A stretch of 64,000 nucleotides of DNA, from NCBI GenBank assembly GCA_016712985.1, contig JADJQA010000024.1, forward strand, positions 33,372 to 97,371, read 5' to 3'. Below, one piece after another: positions 27,127 to 36,876 of this stretch. This DNA comes from Sulfuritalea sp. (GTDB lineage: Bacteria > Pseudomonadota > Gammaproteobacteria > Burkholderiales > Rhodocyclaceae). Position 1 is the first letter of the stretch. Each line of letters opens with the position of its first letter. The position numbers and the translations under genes are program-made. The notes beneath the pieces were generated by a model. It searched no databases, was not told the origin of the DNA, and saw only the letters and a program-made list of their open reading frames with translations.

Positions 27127-28386
27127 TCAGCGTTGGCGCATGGCGTCAAAGAACTCGGCGTTGTTCTTGGTCGCCTTGACTTTGTCCAGCAGGAATTCCA
27201 TGGCTTCCATGTCGTCCATGTTGTACAGCAGCTTGCGCAGAATCCACATTTTCTGCAGCACGGCCGGCACCAGCAACAACTCCTCGCGACGGGTCCCCGA
27301 GCGATTGACGTTGATCGCCGGATAGACGCGCTTTTCTGCCATCTTGCGGTCAAGGTGGATTTCCATGTTGCCGGTACCCTTGAATTCTTCGTAAATCACG
27401 TCGTCCATGCGCGAACCGGTTTCGATCAGCGCGGTGGCGATGATGGTCAGCGAGCCGCCTTCCTCGACATTTCGCGCGGCGCCGAAGAAGCGCTTGGGCT
27501 TTTGCAGGGCGTTGGCATCGACGCCGCCGGTCAGCACCTTGCCCGAAGCCGGCTGCACGGTGTTGTAGGCGCGTGCGAGACGGGTGATGGAGTCGAGCAG
27601 GATCACCACGTCGCGTTTGTGCTCGACCAGGCGCTTGGCCTTTTCGATGACCATTTCCGCCACCTGGACGTGACGCGTGGCCGGTTCGTCGAAGGTCGAG
27701 GCAACGACTTCGCCCTTGACGGTACGGATCATTTCCGTCACTTCCTCGGGCCGTTCGTCGATCAGCAGGACGATCAGCGTGACATCGGGATGGTTGGTGG
27801 TGATGGCGTGGGCAACATGCTGCATCAACACGGTCTTGCCGGCCTTGGGCGGGGACACGATCAGGCCGCGCTGCCCCTTGCCGATCGGCGCGATCATGTC
27901 GATGACGCGGCTGGTGATGTTTTCATCGCTGCGAATGTCGCGTTCTATCAGCATGTGTTCGGTCGGATGCAACGGCGTCAGGTTCTCGAACAGGATCTTG
28001 TGCTTCGCCGCTTCCGGCCCCTCGCCATTGACGCGGTCCACCTTGACCAGCGCGAAATAGCGCTCGCCTTCCTTGGGGGTGCGGATTTCGCCTTCGATGG
28101 TGTCGCCGGAATGCAGGTTGAAGCGCCGCACCTGGCTCGGGCTGATGTAGATGTCATCAGCATTGGAGAGGTAGGACGCCTCGGGCGAGCGCAGGAAGCC
28201 GAAACCATCGGGCAGGATTTCCAGCACGCCGTCGCCAAAAATCGTTTCGCCTTTCCTCGCCTGGTTCTTCAACAGGGCATAAATCAGCTCCTGCTTGCGC
28301 AGCCGGTTGGCGTTTTCGATATTGTTGGCGGCCGCCATCTCCAGCAACTGGCTGACATGATGGGCTTTGAGCTCGGATAGGTGCAT
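27127..28386 (-). CDS. rho: Transcription termination factor Rho
   Basis: A 419-residue hexameric RNA helicase. The N-terminal Rho domain starts MHLSELKAHHVSQLLEMA, the RNA-binding cold-shock fold includes GDGVLEILPDGFGFLR, and the ATPase shows PPKAGKTVLM (P-loop), VILLDSITRLARAYN (Walker B) and ARNVEEGGSLTIIATAL (Q/R-loop region). Full length and intact, unlike several neighbours. Confidence 0.98.
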   Translation of the reverse strand: MHLSELKAHHVSQLLEMAAANNIENANRLRKQELIYALLKNQARKGETIFGDGVLEILPDGFGFLRSPEASYLSNADDIYISPSQVRRFNLHSGDTIEGEIRTPKEGERYFALVKVDRVNGEGPEAAKHKILFENLTPLHPTEHMLIERDIRSDENITSRVIDMIAPIGKGQRGLIVSPPKAGKTVLMQHVAHAITTNHPDVTLIVLLIDERPEEVTEMIRTVKGEVVASTFDEPATRHVQVAEMVIEKAKRLVEHKRDVVILLDSITRLARAYNTVQPASGKVLTGGVDANALQKPKRFFGAARNVEEGGSLTIIATALIETGSRMDDVIYEEFKGTGNMEIHLDRKMAEKRVYPAINVNRSGTRREELLLVPAVLQKMWILRKLLYNMDDMEAMEFLLDKVKATKNNAEFFDAMRQR

Positions 28387-28520
28387 GGACTACCTGCGCA
28401 GAAATACCGGCGGTAGGCGCCGGAACGGAGGGACGTAGGGGACGAATTCAGGAAAGAATTCGATCAGGAGGGGAACCGAATCGGCGCCATCGCGACGTGG
28501 GCGCCTGTCTTGCACTTCAG

Positions 28521-28545
28521 CGGCCCGGAATCAGACTCCGGGCCG
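28521..28545 (-). terminator. Stem-loop downstream of trxA
   Basis: CGGCCCGGA-ATCAGAC-TCCGGGCCG forms a perfect 9-base stem 13 bases past the trxA stop. There is no U-run, so it may be a Rho-assisted end or an RNA-stabilising hairpin rather than an intrinsic terminator. Confidence 0.55.
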
Positions 28546-28558
28546 GAATGTAACGGGA

Positions 28559-28885
28559 TCAGAGATTGCTGTCAATGAAAGCAGTGAGTTGCGACTTCGA
28601 GAGGGCTCCCACTTTCTGCGCTTCCACGTTGCCGTCCTTGAACAGGATCAGGGTTGGAATGCCGCGCACGCCAAACTCGCCGGGAATTTTCGGATTGTCG
28701 TCGATGTTGAGCTTGGCGACGCGCAACCTGCCGGCATAATCCAGGGCCACTTCGTCGAGGATGGGGGCGATCATCTTGCAGGGGCCGCACCATTCGGCCC
28801 AGAAATCGACCAGGGTCGGCAAATCGGAGTCAAGTACGTCGGCCTTGAAAGTACTGTCGGTGACGTGGGTAATATGTTCGCTCAT
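28559..28885 (-). CDS. trxA: Thioredoxin 1
   Basis: A 108-residue thioredoxin with the active site WAEWCGPCK near residue 33 and the cis-proline segment GIPTLILFKDG. General disulfide reductase. ATG 28885 has GAGGA 6 bases upstream. The order trxA then rho is conserved in betaproteobacteria. It is divergent from fdxA. Confidence 0.97.
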   Translation of the reverse strand: MSEHITHVTDSTFKADVLDSDLPTLVDFWAEWCGPCKMIAPILDEVALDYAGRLRVAKLNIDDNPKIPGEFGVRGIPTLILFKDGNVEAQKVGALSKSQLTAFIDSNL

Positions 28886-29070
28886 GGATTCCTCGGGAAG
28901 GTTTCTGCGTTGCGGTTGCCGCATCTGCGGCCGGGCGGCGCGGGGGATTGCAGAGACCACAGTCGCCTGCATGGTCGAATGCTAGCAAAAATTTTCAGCC
29001 ATGGCGAACTCTGCCTCGCGCCAATGCCGCATGGCGATGGTACATTATCTCCCCAACTCGGAGCGAAAAC

Positions 29071-29394
29071 ATGACCTACGTCGTCACTGAATCCTGCATC
29101 AAGTGCAAATACACCGATTGCGTGGATGTTTGCCCAGTGGATTGCTTCCACGAGGGGCCGAACTTCCTGGTGATCGACCCCGAGGAGTGCATCGACTGCA
29201 CCCTGTGCGTTGCCGAGTGCCCGGTCGAGGCCATCTTTGCCGAGGATGACGTGCCAAAGGGACAGGAACACTTTACTGCGCTGAATGCCGAACTGACGAA
29301 GATCTGGCCGGTCATCATCGAGCGCAAGGAGCCGCCGGCCGATGCCGACGAATGGGCGGGAAAGCCGGCCAAGCTGGAGTTGCTGGAACGCTGA
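29071..29394 (+). CDS. fdxA: 7Fe ferredoxin FdxA
   Basis: A 107-residue ferredoxin. The N-terminal cluster ligands are in CIKCKYTDCVDVCPVDC and the second set in CIDCTLCVAECPVEA, the pattern of [3Fe-4S][4Fe-4S] Azotobacter-type ferredoxins. ATG 29071 begins MTYVVTESC. It lies 165 bases upstream of the formate dehydrogenase operon but is probably transcribed separately. Confidence 0.95.
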   Translation: MTYVVTESCIKCKYTDCVDVCPVDCFHEGPNFLVIDPEECIDCTLCVAECPVEAIFAEDDVPKGQEHFTALNAELTKIWPVIIERKEPPADADEWAGKPAKLELLER

Positions 29395-29559
29395 GGCGGC
29401 TTCAGCCGAAAGGTCTTGCCGGCCATGCGAGACGCCACGGAATCTGCTTGTTGGCAGGCATCGCTGACCGGGCCTTGGGGGATGAATTTCTGCGGGAATC
29501 CGCATGGGATAGCGGCTGTTTCCGCTTTCCGATTCGTTGCAGCGAGGTAAAACAGGCGT

Positions 29560-30003
29560 ATGGCAAACCTTGCCGCCATCGAACGTATCGTAGCCGCGAA
29601 AAGGACTCTGCCTGGCGCACTGCTGCCTGTCCTCCATGACATTCAGGAGGCTCTCGGCCATATCCCACCGGAGTCCGTGCCGCTGATCGCTAGGGAACTC
29701 AATCTTTCGCGCGCCGAAATCCATGGCGTCATCAGCTACTACCACCACTTTCGCCAGACCCTGCCGGGCCGCCACCTGGTGCGCATCTGCTGCGCCGAAG
29801 CCTGCCAGGCTGTCGGCGGCGAGGCGCTGGCGGAGCATGCTAGAACGCGCCTGGAGGGCAGCGACCTGACGCTGGAACCGGTGTATTGCCTCGGCCTGTG
29901 CGCCATCGGCCCCGCGCTGCAGATCGACGAGACGACGCTGCACGCTCATGTCACGCCGGAGAAATTCGATGCGCTGATGGCTGCGCTCGCGGCCGACAAA
30001 TGA
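29560..30003 (+). CDS. fdsG: NAD-dependent formate dehydrogenase gamma subunit
   Basis: A 147-residue NuoE-like thioredoxin-fold subunit with a [2Fe-2S] cluster; ligand cysteines are in CCAEACQ and CLGLCAIGPA. It passes electrons within the FdsGBA complex that oxidises formate to CO2 and reduces NAD+. It is the first gene of an operon in which every junction overlaps; its stop overlaps the fdsB start as ATGA. Confidence 0.92.
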   Translation: MANLAAIERIVAAKRTLPGALLPVLHDIQEALGHIPPESVPLIARELNLSRAEIHGVISYYHHFRQTLPGRHLVRICCAEACQAVGGEALAEHARTRLEGSDLTLEPVYCLGLCAIGPALQIDETTLHAHVTPEKFDALMAALAADK

Positions 30004-31516
30004 AAGCCAGAGTTTACGTTCCGCGCGACGCCGCCGCCCTGGCCCTGGGCGCCGATGCCGTGGCAGTCGCAATCGCCGCCGAAGCGGCACGACGCGGCAT
30101 CGACATTCAAGTGGTACGCAACGGTTCCCGCGGCATGTTCTGGCTCGAACCGCTGATCGAAGTGGCAACCCCGCGTGGCCGCATCGCCTACGGCCCCGTG
30201 GCCGCATCGGACGTGCGCAGCCTGTTCGCTGCCGGCTGCATGAGCGGTGGCGTCCACCGGCTTTATCTTGGAGCCACGGACGCACTGCCCTGGCTCAAGC
30301 GCCAGCAACGCCTTGCCTGCCGGCACATCGGCGTGGTCGATCCCCGCTCCCTGGACGACTACCTGGCCGATGGCGGCGGCGAGGGCTTGCGACGCGCCCG
30401 TGGCATGGCGCCAGCCGGGATCGTGGCTCAGGTAACGGACGCGGGCCTGCGTGGGCGCGGCGGCGCGGCTTTTCCGGTCGGGATCAAGTGGCAGACCGTA
30501 CTCGATGCTCCCACGTCACCAGACTGCGCGCAGAAGTACATCGTATGCAATGCCGATGAGGGCGACTCCGGCACCTTCTCCGACCGCCTGTTGATGGAGG
30601 GCGATCCTTTCTCCCTGCTCGAAGGCATGGCCATCGCCGGACTTGCGGTGGGCGCCACGCGAGGCTACATCTACGTCCGCTCCGAATATCCGCATGCCAT
30701 AGAGGCGCTGAATGCGGCGCTTGTCGGTGGCCGGGACTGGCTCGGCGACCAGGCAGGCAACTTCGCCATCGAGGTACGCAAGGGCGCAGGCTCCTACGTC
30801 TGCGGCGAGGAAACCGCGTTGCTGGAAAGCCTGGAGGGCAGACGCGGCATCGTCCGCGCCAAGCCGCCATTGCCGGCTGTCAGTGGTCTCTTCGGCCAGC
30901 CGACGGTGATCAACAACGTCATCACCCTGGCCAGCGTGCCGGGCATCCTGGCGCGGGGGCGGATTTCTACCGTGGCTTTGGCAGCGGTAGCTCGCGCGGT
31001 ACCTTGCCTTTCCAGCTGGCCGGCAACATCAAGTACGGTGGTTTGGTTGAAGTGCCTTTCGGCCTTACGCTGCGCCAGTTGTTGTACGACTTCGGCGGTG
31101 GCTCGCGTTCGGGCCGGCCGCTGCGCGCGGTGCAGGTCGGCGGCCCATTGGGCGCCTACCTGCCCGAGTCGCAATTCGACACGGTGCTCGACTACGAGGC
31201 GTTCGCTGCCATAGGCGCCGGACTCGGGCACGGCGGCATTGTCGCGTTCGACGATACGGTGGACATGGCGCGGCAGGCGCGTTACGCGATGAAGTTCTGC
31301 GCTCTCGAATCCTGCGGCAAGTGCACCCCATGCCGCATCGGTTCGACGCGCGGTGTCGAGCTCATCGACCGCATCCGCGGCGGGCAAGTGGAGCAGGTCG
31401 AACTGCTGCGCAGCCTGTGCGATACCATGACCCACGGGTCGCTGTGCGCCATGGGCAGCATGACGCCCTATCCGGTGCTTTCCGCCCTCAACCACTTCCC
31501 CGAGGACTTCGCATGA
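30000..31516 (+). CDS. fdsB: NAD-dependent formate dehydrogenase beta subunit, frameshifted
   Basis: A NuoF-like diaphorase subunit. GRGGAAFPVGIKW is the FMN site, NADEGDSGTFSDR the NAD(H) site, and ESCGKCTPCRIGSTR the [4Fe-4S] ligands near the C-terminus. The frame breaks in the G-run at 30955-30959; one more G restores ILARGADFYRGFGSGSS and gives about 505 residues. A homopolymer indel inside an otherwise intact operon points to a sequencing error. ATG 30000 overlaps the fdsG stop, and the fdsB stop overlaps the fdsA start. Confidence 0.9.
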
Positions 31517-34312
31517 ACGGGCGACTGGACATCGACCTCGGTACGCCCGCATCGACCGCGGCAACGCTGGTCACCCTCGATATCGACGGCCAGGTGGTCA
31601 CCGTGCCGGCCGGTACCTCGCTGATCCGCGCCGCCGCCGAGGCCGGCATCATGGTGCCCAAGCTCTGCGCCAGCGATTCCCTCAAGGCTTTTGGTTCCTG
31701 CCGCCTTTGCCTGGTCGAGATCGAAGGCCGGCGAGGCTACCCGGCTTCGTGCACCACGCCCGCCGAAGCCGGCATGAAGGTGCGCACCCAGTCGCCGAAG
31801 CTGGCCGAACTGCGCCGCAATGTGATGGAGCTGTATATCTCCGACCATCCGCTGGATTGCCTGACCTGCTCCGCCAACGGCAACTGCGAGCTGCAGACCA
31901 TGGCCGGCGTGGTCGGTTTGCGCGAAGTGCGCTATGGCGCAGGTGACGCAACCCCCGTAGCGAATCACTTCACCGAGGTGTCGAAGGATCACTCGAATCC
32001 CTACTTCAGCTATGACCCCGGCAAGTGCATTGTCTGCAACCGTTGCGTGCGTGCCTGCGAGGAACAGCAGGGCAGCTTCGCCTTGACCATTACCGGTCGC
32101 GGCTTCGGCTCGCGCGTCACGGCGGGTCAGGGGGAATCCTTCATGGCATCGGACTGCGTTTCCTGCGGCGCCTGCGTCATCGCCTGCCCGACCGCGACAC
32201 TGATGGAAAAGACCGTCATCGAAAAAGGCCAGGCCGAGCGCAGCGTGACCACCACCTGCGCCTATTGCGGCGTCGGCTGCGGCTTGCGCGCCGAGATGAA
32301 GGGGTCGGAAGTTGTGCGCATGGTGCCGTGGAAGGACGGCCGCGCCAACGAGGGCCACGCCTGCGTCAAGGGTCGTTTCGCCTGGGGTTACGCGACGCAC
32401 CCGGATCGCATTACCCAGCCGATGATCCGGGCGACGATCGGCGATCCATGGCGCCAGGTGTCGTGGGAGGAGGCGTTGGCTCACACCGCTCGCGAGTTTC
32501 GCCGCATCCAGGCGAAATACGGCGGCAATTCGATTGGGGCCATCGTTTCCAGCCGTTGCACCAACGAGGAGGATTACCTCGTGCAGAAACTGGTGCGCGC
32601 GGCCTTCGGCAACAACAATGTCGATACTTGCGCCCGGGTTTGTCACTCGCCAACCGGCTATGGCCTCAAGCAGACCCTGGGCGAATCCGCCGGCACGCAA
32701 ACCTTCAAGTCCGTCGACCAGGCGGACGTCATCGTCGTGATCGGCGCCAATCCCGGTGAAGGCCATCCGGTCTTCGCCTCGCGCCTCAAGCGCCGGGTAC
32801 GGCAGGGTGCGCAGTTGATCGTGATCGATCCGCGCGAGATCGACCTGGTGCGTGGGCCTCACTTCAGGGTCGCCCATCACCTGAAGTTGAAACCCGGTAC
32901 CAACGTCGCCGTGCTCTGCGCGATGGCACATGTGATCGTTACCGAGGGTTTGCTCGACGAAGCGTTTGTTGCCGAACGCTGCGAAACTCAGGCCTTCGCT
33001 GACTGGCGCGAGTTCGTCGCCCGTTCGGCCAACTCCCCCGAGGCGCTGGAAAATGCCAGCGGTGTGCCGGCGGGCGAAGTGCGCGCCGCGGCGCGGCTGT
33101 ACGCGAGCGGTGTCGGTGGACGCAAGAACGCCGCGATCTACTACGGCCTCGGCGTCACCGAGCACCTCGCAGGGCTCCACCGCAGTGATTGCCATCGCCA
33201 ACCTGGCCATGGCTACCGGCAACGTCGGCCACGAGGGCGTCGGCGTCAATCCATTGCGCGGGCAGAACAACGTGCAGGGCTCCTGCGACATGGGCAGCTT
33301 CCCGCACGAGCTGCCCGGCTACCGCCATGTTTCCGACAGCCGCACGCGTGAGCTGTTCGAGCGCGACTGGGGAGTTCGGATCCAGTCCGAACCGGGACTG
33401 CGCATTCCCAACATGTTCGACGCGGCGCTGGATGGCTCCTTCCTCGGGCTTTACTGCCAAGGCGAGGACCCTGCCCAGTCCGATCCCGACACGTCTCACG
33501 TCGCCGCAGCCTTGTCGGCGCTGGAATGCCTGGTGGTGCAGGATCTCTTCCTCAACGAGACCGCGAAGTACGCCCACGTCTTCCTGCCCGGCGCATCCTT
33601 CCTCGAAAAGGATGGCACCTTCACCAACGCCGAGCGGCGCATTTCCCGCGTGCGCCGCGTGATGCCGCCCCTGGGCGGCATGGCGGACTGGGAGGTGACC
33701 CAGGCGCTGGCCAATGCGCTCGGCTACGCCATGCACTATGAACATCCCTCTCAGATCATGGATGAAATCGCGCGCCTGACCCCGACGTTTGCCGGCGTCG
33801 ACTACGCCAAGCTGGATCGCCTGGGCAGCCTGCAATGGCCCTGCAATGAAGCAGCTCCCGAGGGCACGCCGACCCTGCATGTGAACAGCTTCATGCGCGG
33901 CAAAGGGCGCTTCCTGATCACCCAGTACGTGCCAACGGACGAAAAAGCGACGCGGCGTTTTCCGCTGCTGCTGACCACCGGCCGCGTGCTTTCGCAGTAC
34001 AACGTCGGCGCGCAGACCCGCCGTACCGCCAACACCGACTTCTACGCCGCCGACTTCCTCGAGATCCATCCCCACGATGCCGAGGAGCGTGGCATATGCG
34101 ACGGCGACCGGGTCGGCATCGAGTCGCGCGCCGGCACGACGACGCTGCCGGTAACGATTACCGAGCGGGTGCAGCCGGGAGTGGTCTACACGACCTTCCA
34201 TTTCCCTGAGTCTGGCGCCAATGTGATCACCACCGACAACTCGGACTGGGCCACCAACTGCCCCGAGTACAAGGTTACCGCGGTGCAGGTGTCTCGGCTG
34301 GCGGGCGCATGA
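31513..34312 (+). CDS. fdsA: NAD-dependent formate dehydrogenase alpha subunit, frameshifted
   Basis: The molybdenum catalytic subunit, about 933 residues. In order: N-terminal [2Fe-2S] (CASDSLKAFGSCRLC), His/Cys cluster (HPLDCLTCSANGNC), two [4Fe-4S] sites (CIVCNRCVRAC, CVSCGACVIAC), the proximal cluster CAYCGVGCG, and the active-site segment VDTCARVCHSPT in which the Mo ligand is cysteine, not selenocysteine. The frame breaks at 33165-33166, where one extra C splits TEHSQGSTAVIAIANLA. The rest is intact to 34312, so an assembly error is likely. Couples formate oxidation to the NAD-reducing FdsGB pair. Confidence 0.92.
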
Positions 34313-35100
34313 AGTCCGTCGTCAGGCGGCCGGTGTGGCGCGATGGCGCATGCCGGCCCGACGACCTTGCCGAAGAGGCGCCGGTCGCCTTCGAGTACAA
34401 CGGCATCAGTCATGCGGTGATGCTGGCGACTCCCGCCGATCTCGATGACTTCGCCATCGGCTTCAGCCTGTCGGAGGGTATCGTGGCCCGCCGGCTGAAC
34501 ATCTTCGACATCCACTGCGCGGAGTCGAACGCCGGCATCACCCTGCAAATCGAGATCGCCAGTGAGGACTTCGTTCGCCTCAAGGCCCGCCGTCGCAGCC
34601 TGGCCGGGCGCACCGGCTGCGGTCTGTGCGGTACGGAGAGCCTCGACCAGGTAATGCGCGATCTGCCGCCGTTGCCATTGGCAGAGCCATTTCCGTTGGC
34701 GGCACTGCACGCTGGCGTGCGCCGGCTGCCGGCGCTGCAAGTCTTGCAGCAGGCGACCGGCGCCACCCACGCCGCCTGCCGCGTCGACCGCGATGGCGCG
34801 ATCAGCCATGTGCGCGAGGACGTCGGTCGGCACAACGCGCTGGACAAGACGCTCGGTGCACTGGCGCGTGACGGCATCGCCGCCGGCGACAGCGCCGTGG
34901 TCATCACCAGTCGCGCGAGCTTCGAGATGGTGCAGAAGGCCGCGGCGCTTGGTGTTGGCACGCTCGCCGCAGTTTCAGCGCCGACTGCCCGCGCGGTGCG
35001 CCTGGCGGAAGGCCTGAATATCACGCTGATCGGATTCCTGCGCCAGGGGGCTTGCGTGATCTACGCCGGGAGCAATCGCATGGTGGAGTTCGGTGCATGA
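34309..35100 (+). CDS. fdhD: Formate dehydrogenase sulfurtransferase FdhD (FdsC)
   Basis: A 263-residue accessory protein that transfers sulfur to the molybdenum cofactor of formate dehydrogenase. The catalytic cysteine loop is TGCGLCGTES, and the cofactor-binding region EDVGRHNALDK is present. The start overlaps fdsA (ATGA) and the stop overlaps fdsD. In fdsGBACD operons this gene is called fdsC. Confidence 0.93.
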   Translation: MKSVVRRPVWRDGACRPDDLAEEAPVAFEYNGISHAVMLATPADLDDFAIGFSLSEGIVARRLNIFDIHCAESNAGITLQIEIASEDFVRLKARRRSLAGRTGCGLCGTESLDQVMRDLPPLPLAEPFPLAALHAGVRRLPALQVLQQATGATHAACRVDRDGAISHVREDVGRHNALDKTLGALARDGIAAGDSAVVITSRASFEMVQKAAALGVGTLAAVSAPTARAVRLAEGLNITLIGFLRQGACVIYAGSNRMVEFGA

Positions 35101-35327
35101 ACCTCGACAAGCTGATCAAGATGGCCAATCAGATCGGCGCGTTTTTCGAGGCGATGCCGGATCGCGAACAGGCGGTCAAAGACATCGCCAGCCACTTGCG
35201 GCGCACCTGGGATCCGCGCATGCGCATGCAGCTTCTTGCGTGCCTCGGCAGGGCGGACGAAGGGAAGTTGAAGCCGGTAGTGCGCGATGCGCTCATGGCG
35301 CTTGCCGAATCCGACGCAGTGCCATAG
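35097..35327 (+). CDS. fdsD: Formate dehydrogenase delta subunit
   Basis: A 76-residue protein beginning MNLDKLIKMANQIGAFFEAM and containing HLRRTWDPRMR, the conserved core of FdsD. It is needed for assembly or stability of soluble formate dehydrogenases. The start overlaps the fdhD stop by 4 bases. Last gene of the operon. Confidence 0.9.
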   Translation: MNLDKLIKMANQIGAFFEAMPDREQAVKDIASHLRRTWDPRMRMQLLACLGRADEGKLKPVVRDALMALAESDAVP

Positions 35328-35432
35328 GGCGCTGGTCCGCGGACGCGGGGCGCGGCTTGCGTCTGCGGTCTTGGATCGACATGGTAAGCTGCCTACACTT
35401 TTTTGCCCCTTTGCCCGTTTCATTCCAAATTC

Positions 35433-36539
35433 ATGTCCGGCAATACTTTCGGTTCGCTTTTCTGTGTCACATCGTTCGGTGAATCACATGGTCCGGCGAT
35501 CGGCTGCCTGGTGGACGGCTGTCCGCCAGGCATGGAGATATCGGCGGCGGAAATCCAGGCCGACCTTGATCGGCGCAAGCCGGGAACCTCGCGCCACGTA
35601 ACGCAGCGGCGCGAATCGGATACGGTCGAGATACTCTCGGGAGTGTTCGAAGGCCGCACCACGGGGACCCCGATCGGCTTGCTGATCCGCAATGAAGACC
35701 AACGCAGCAAGGACTACGGCAATATCGCCGAAACCTTTCGCCCGGGACATGCCGACTACACCTATTGGCAGAAATTCGGCATCCGCGATCATCGCGGCGG
35801 CGGGCGTGCCTCGGCACGCGAGACGGCAGTACGGGTCGCCGCGGGCGCCATTGCCAGAAAGTGGTTGCGGCAACGCTACGGAGTGACGGTGCGAGGCTGG
35901 ATGAGCCAACTGGGAAGTATCGAGATTCCCTGGCAGGACGAGGCGGTGATCGATACCAATCCGTTCTTTGTGGCCAACGCCGGGATTATTGCCGAGCTGG
36001 AAGACTACATGGATGCCTTGCGCAAGTCGGGCGACTCCGCGGGGGCGGAAATCACAGTGGTGGCGCGGGGCGTTCCGGTCGGCTGGGGCGACCCGGTGTA
36101 CGACCGCCTCGATGCCGATATCGCCTATGCGATGATGGGCATCAATGCCGTCAAGGGCGTGGAAATCGGCGCCGGGTTTGCCTCGGTGACGCAGAAGGGC
36201 AGCGAACATGGCGACGAACTGACCCCCGAAGGTTTTCAGAGTAATAATGCAGGAGGAATACTGGGGGGCATCTCGACCGGGCAGGACGTGGTGGTGAGGA
36301 TGGCCGTCAAGCCTACTTCGAGCATTCGCCTGCCGCGCCGCACCATCAATCTTGCCGGCGAGGCGACGTTGATCAAGACCCACGGCCGGCATGATCCCTG
36401 CGTCGGCATTCGCGCCACGCCGATTGCCGAAGCCATGCTGGCGTTGGTGCTGATGAACGCCGCCCTGCATCATCGTGCGCAGTGCGCCGATGTTGTCTGC
36501 CCGACGCCGCGAATCCCTGCGTGTCCGATAGTAAAATAG
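35433..36539 (+). CDS. aroC: Chorismate synthase
   Basis: A 368-residue FMN-dependent enzyme making chorismate from EPSP. Signatures: GESHGPAIGCLVDGCPPG, RGGGRASARETAVRVAAGA and the C-terminal RHDPCVGIRATPIAEAM. ATG 35433 begins MSGNTFGSLFCVTSFGESHG as in all homologues. It provides the precursor for the tryptophan genes further right. Confidence 0.97.
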   Translation: MSGNTFGSLFCVTSFGESHGPAIGCLVDGCPPGMEISAAEIQADLDRRKPGTSRHVTQRRESDTVEILSGVFEGRTTGTPIGLLIRNEDQRSKDYGNIAETFRPGHADYTYWQKFGIRDHRGGGRASARETAVRVAAGAIARKWLRQRYGVTVRGWMSQLGSIEIPWQDEAVIDTNPFFVANAGIIAELEDYMDALRKSGDSAGAEITVVARGVPVGWGDPVYDRLDADIAYAMMGINAVKGVEIGAGFASVTQKGSEHGDELTPEGFQSNNAGGILGGISTGQDVVVRMAVKPTSSIRLPRRTINLAGEATLIKTHGRHDPCVGIRATPIAEAMLALVLMNAALHHRAQCADVVCPTPRIPACPIVK

Positions 36540-36574
36540 CGCGTGTCATCAAACCGTTTCCAACAGGAACTGCA

Positions 36575-36820
36575 ATGAACGTTGATCATCACGACCTGCA
36601 CCACGAGTTTCCCGAGTATGCCAAGGCTATCGATGCCCTTAAGGCGGGCAGTACCCAGTTCGCTCACCGGTTTGGCGAGTACAACGCATTGACGTCGCGG
36701 ATCGAGGAGCTGGAACTCAAGGATTTGCCCATCGCCGATACCACGCTTGAGGACATGAAAAAACTTCGCCTGAAGCTCAAGGATGAGCTTTACGCAATGC
36801 TTCGGGCGCACAAGGCCTGA
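36575..36820 (+). CDS. YdcH-like DUF465 small protein
   Basis: An 81-residue, highly charged, helical protein. HHDLHHEFPEYAKAIDALK and KLRLKLKDELYAML fit the DUF465/YdcH family of small coiled-coil proteins of unknown function. The start at 36575 is the first in-frame ATG giving the family N-terminus. A strong terminator follows at 36848. Confidence 0.82.
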   Translation: MNVDHHDLHHEFPEYAKAIDALKAGSTQFAHRFGEYNALTSRIEELELKDLPIADTTLEDMKKLRLKLKDELYAMLRAHKA

Positions 36821-36847
36821 TACGGCGGAAGCTCTTCGGCTAGGGGA

Positions 36848-36875
36848 GCCGCCGAAAACGGTCGGCGGCATTTTT
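36848..36875 (+). terminator. Rho-independent terminator after the YdcH-like gene
   Basis: GCCGCCGA-AAACGG-TCGGCGGC followed by ATTTTT. The 8-base stem is perfect. The last T is one base before the ATG of the MFS gene. Confidence 0.85.
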
Positions 36876-36876
36876 C

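Noticed and set aside
32630..32660. A possible selenocysteine codon in formate dehydrogenase alpha
   Set aside because: The active-site position is a normal Cys codon in VDTCARVCHSPT, so no SECIS element is needed.
31468..33291. A 607-codon open frame antisense to fdsA
   Set aside because: fdsA on the plus strand carries every iron-sulfur and molybdenum motif; the antisense frame is a by-product of high GC codon use and matches no family.
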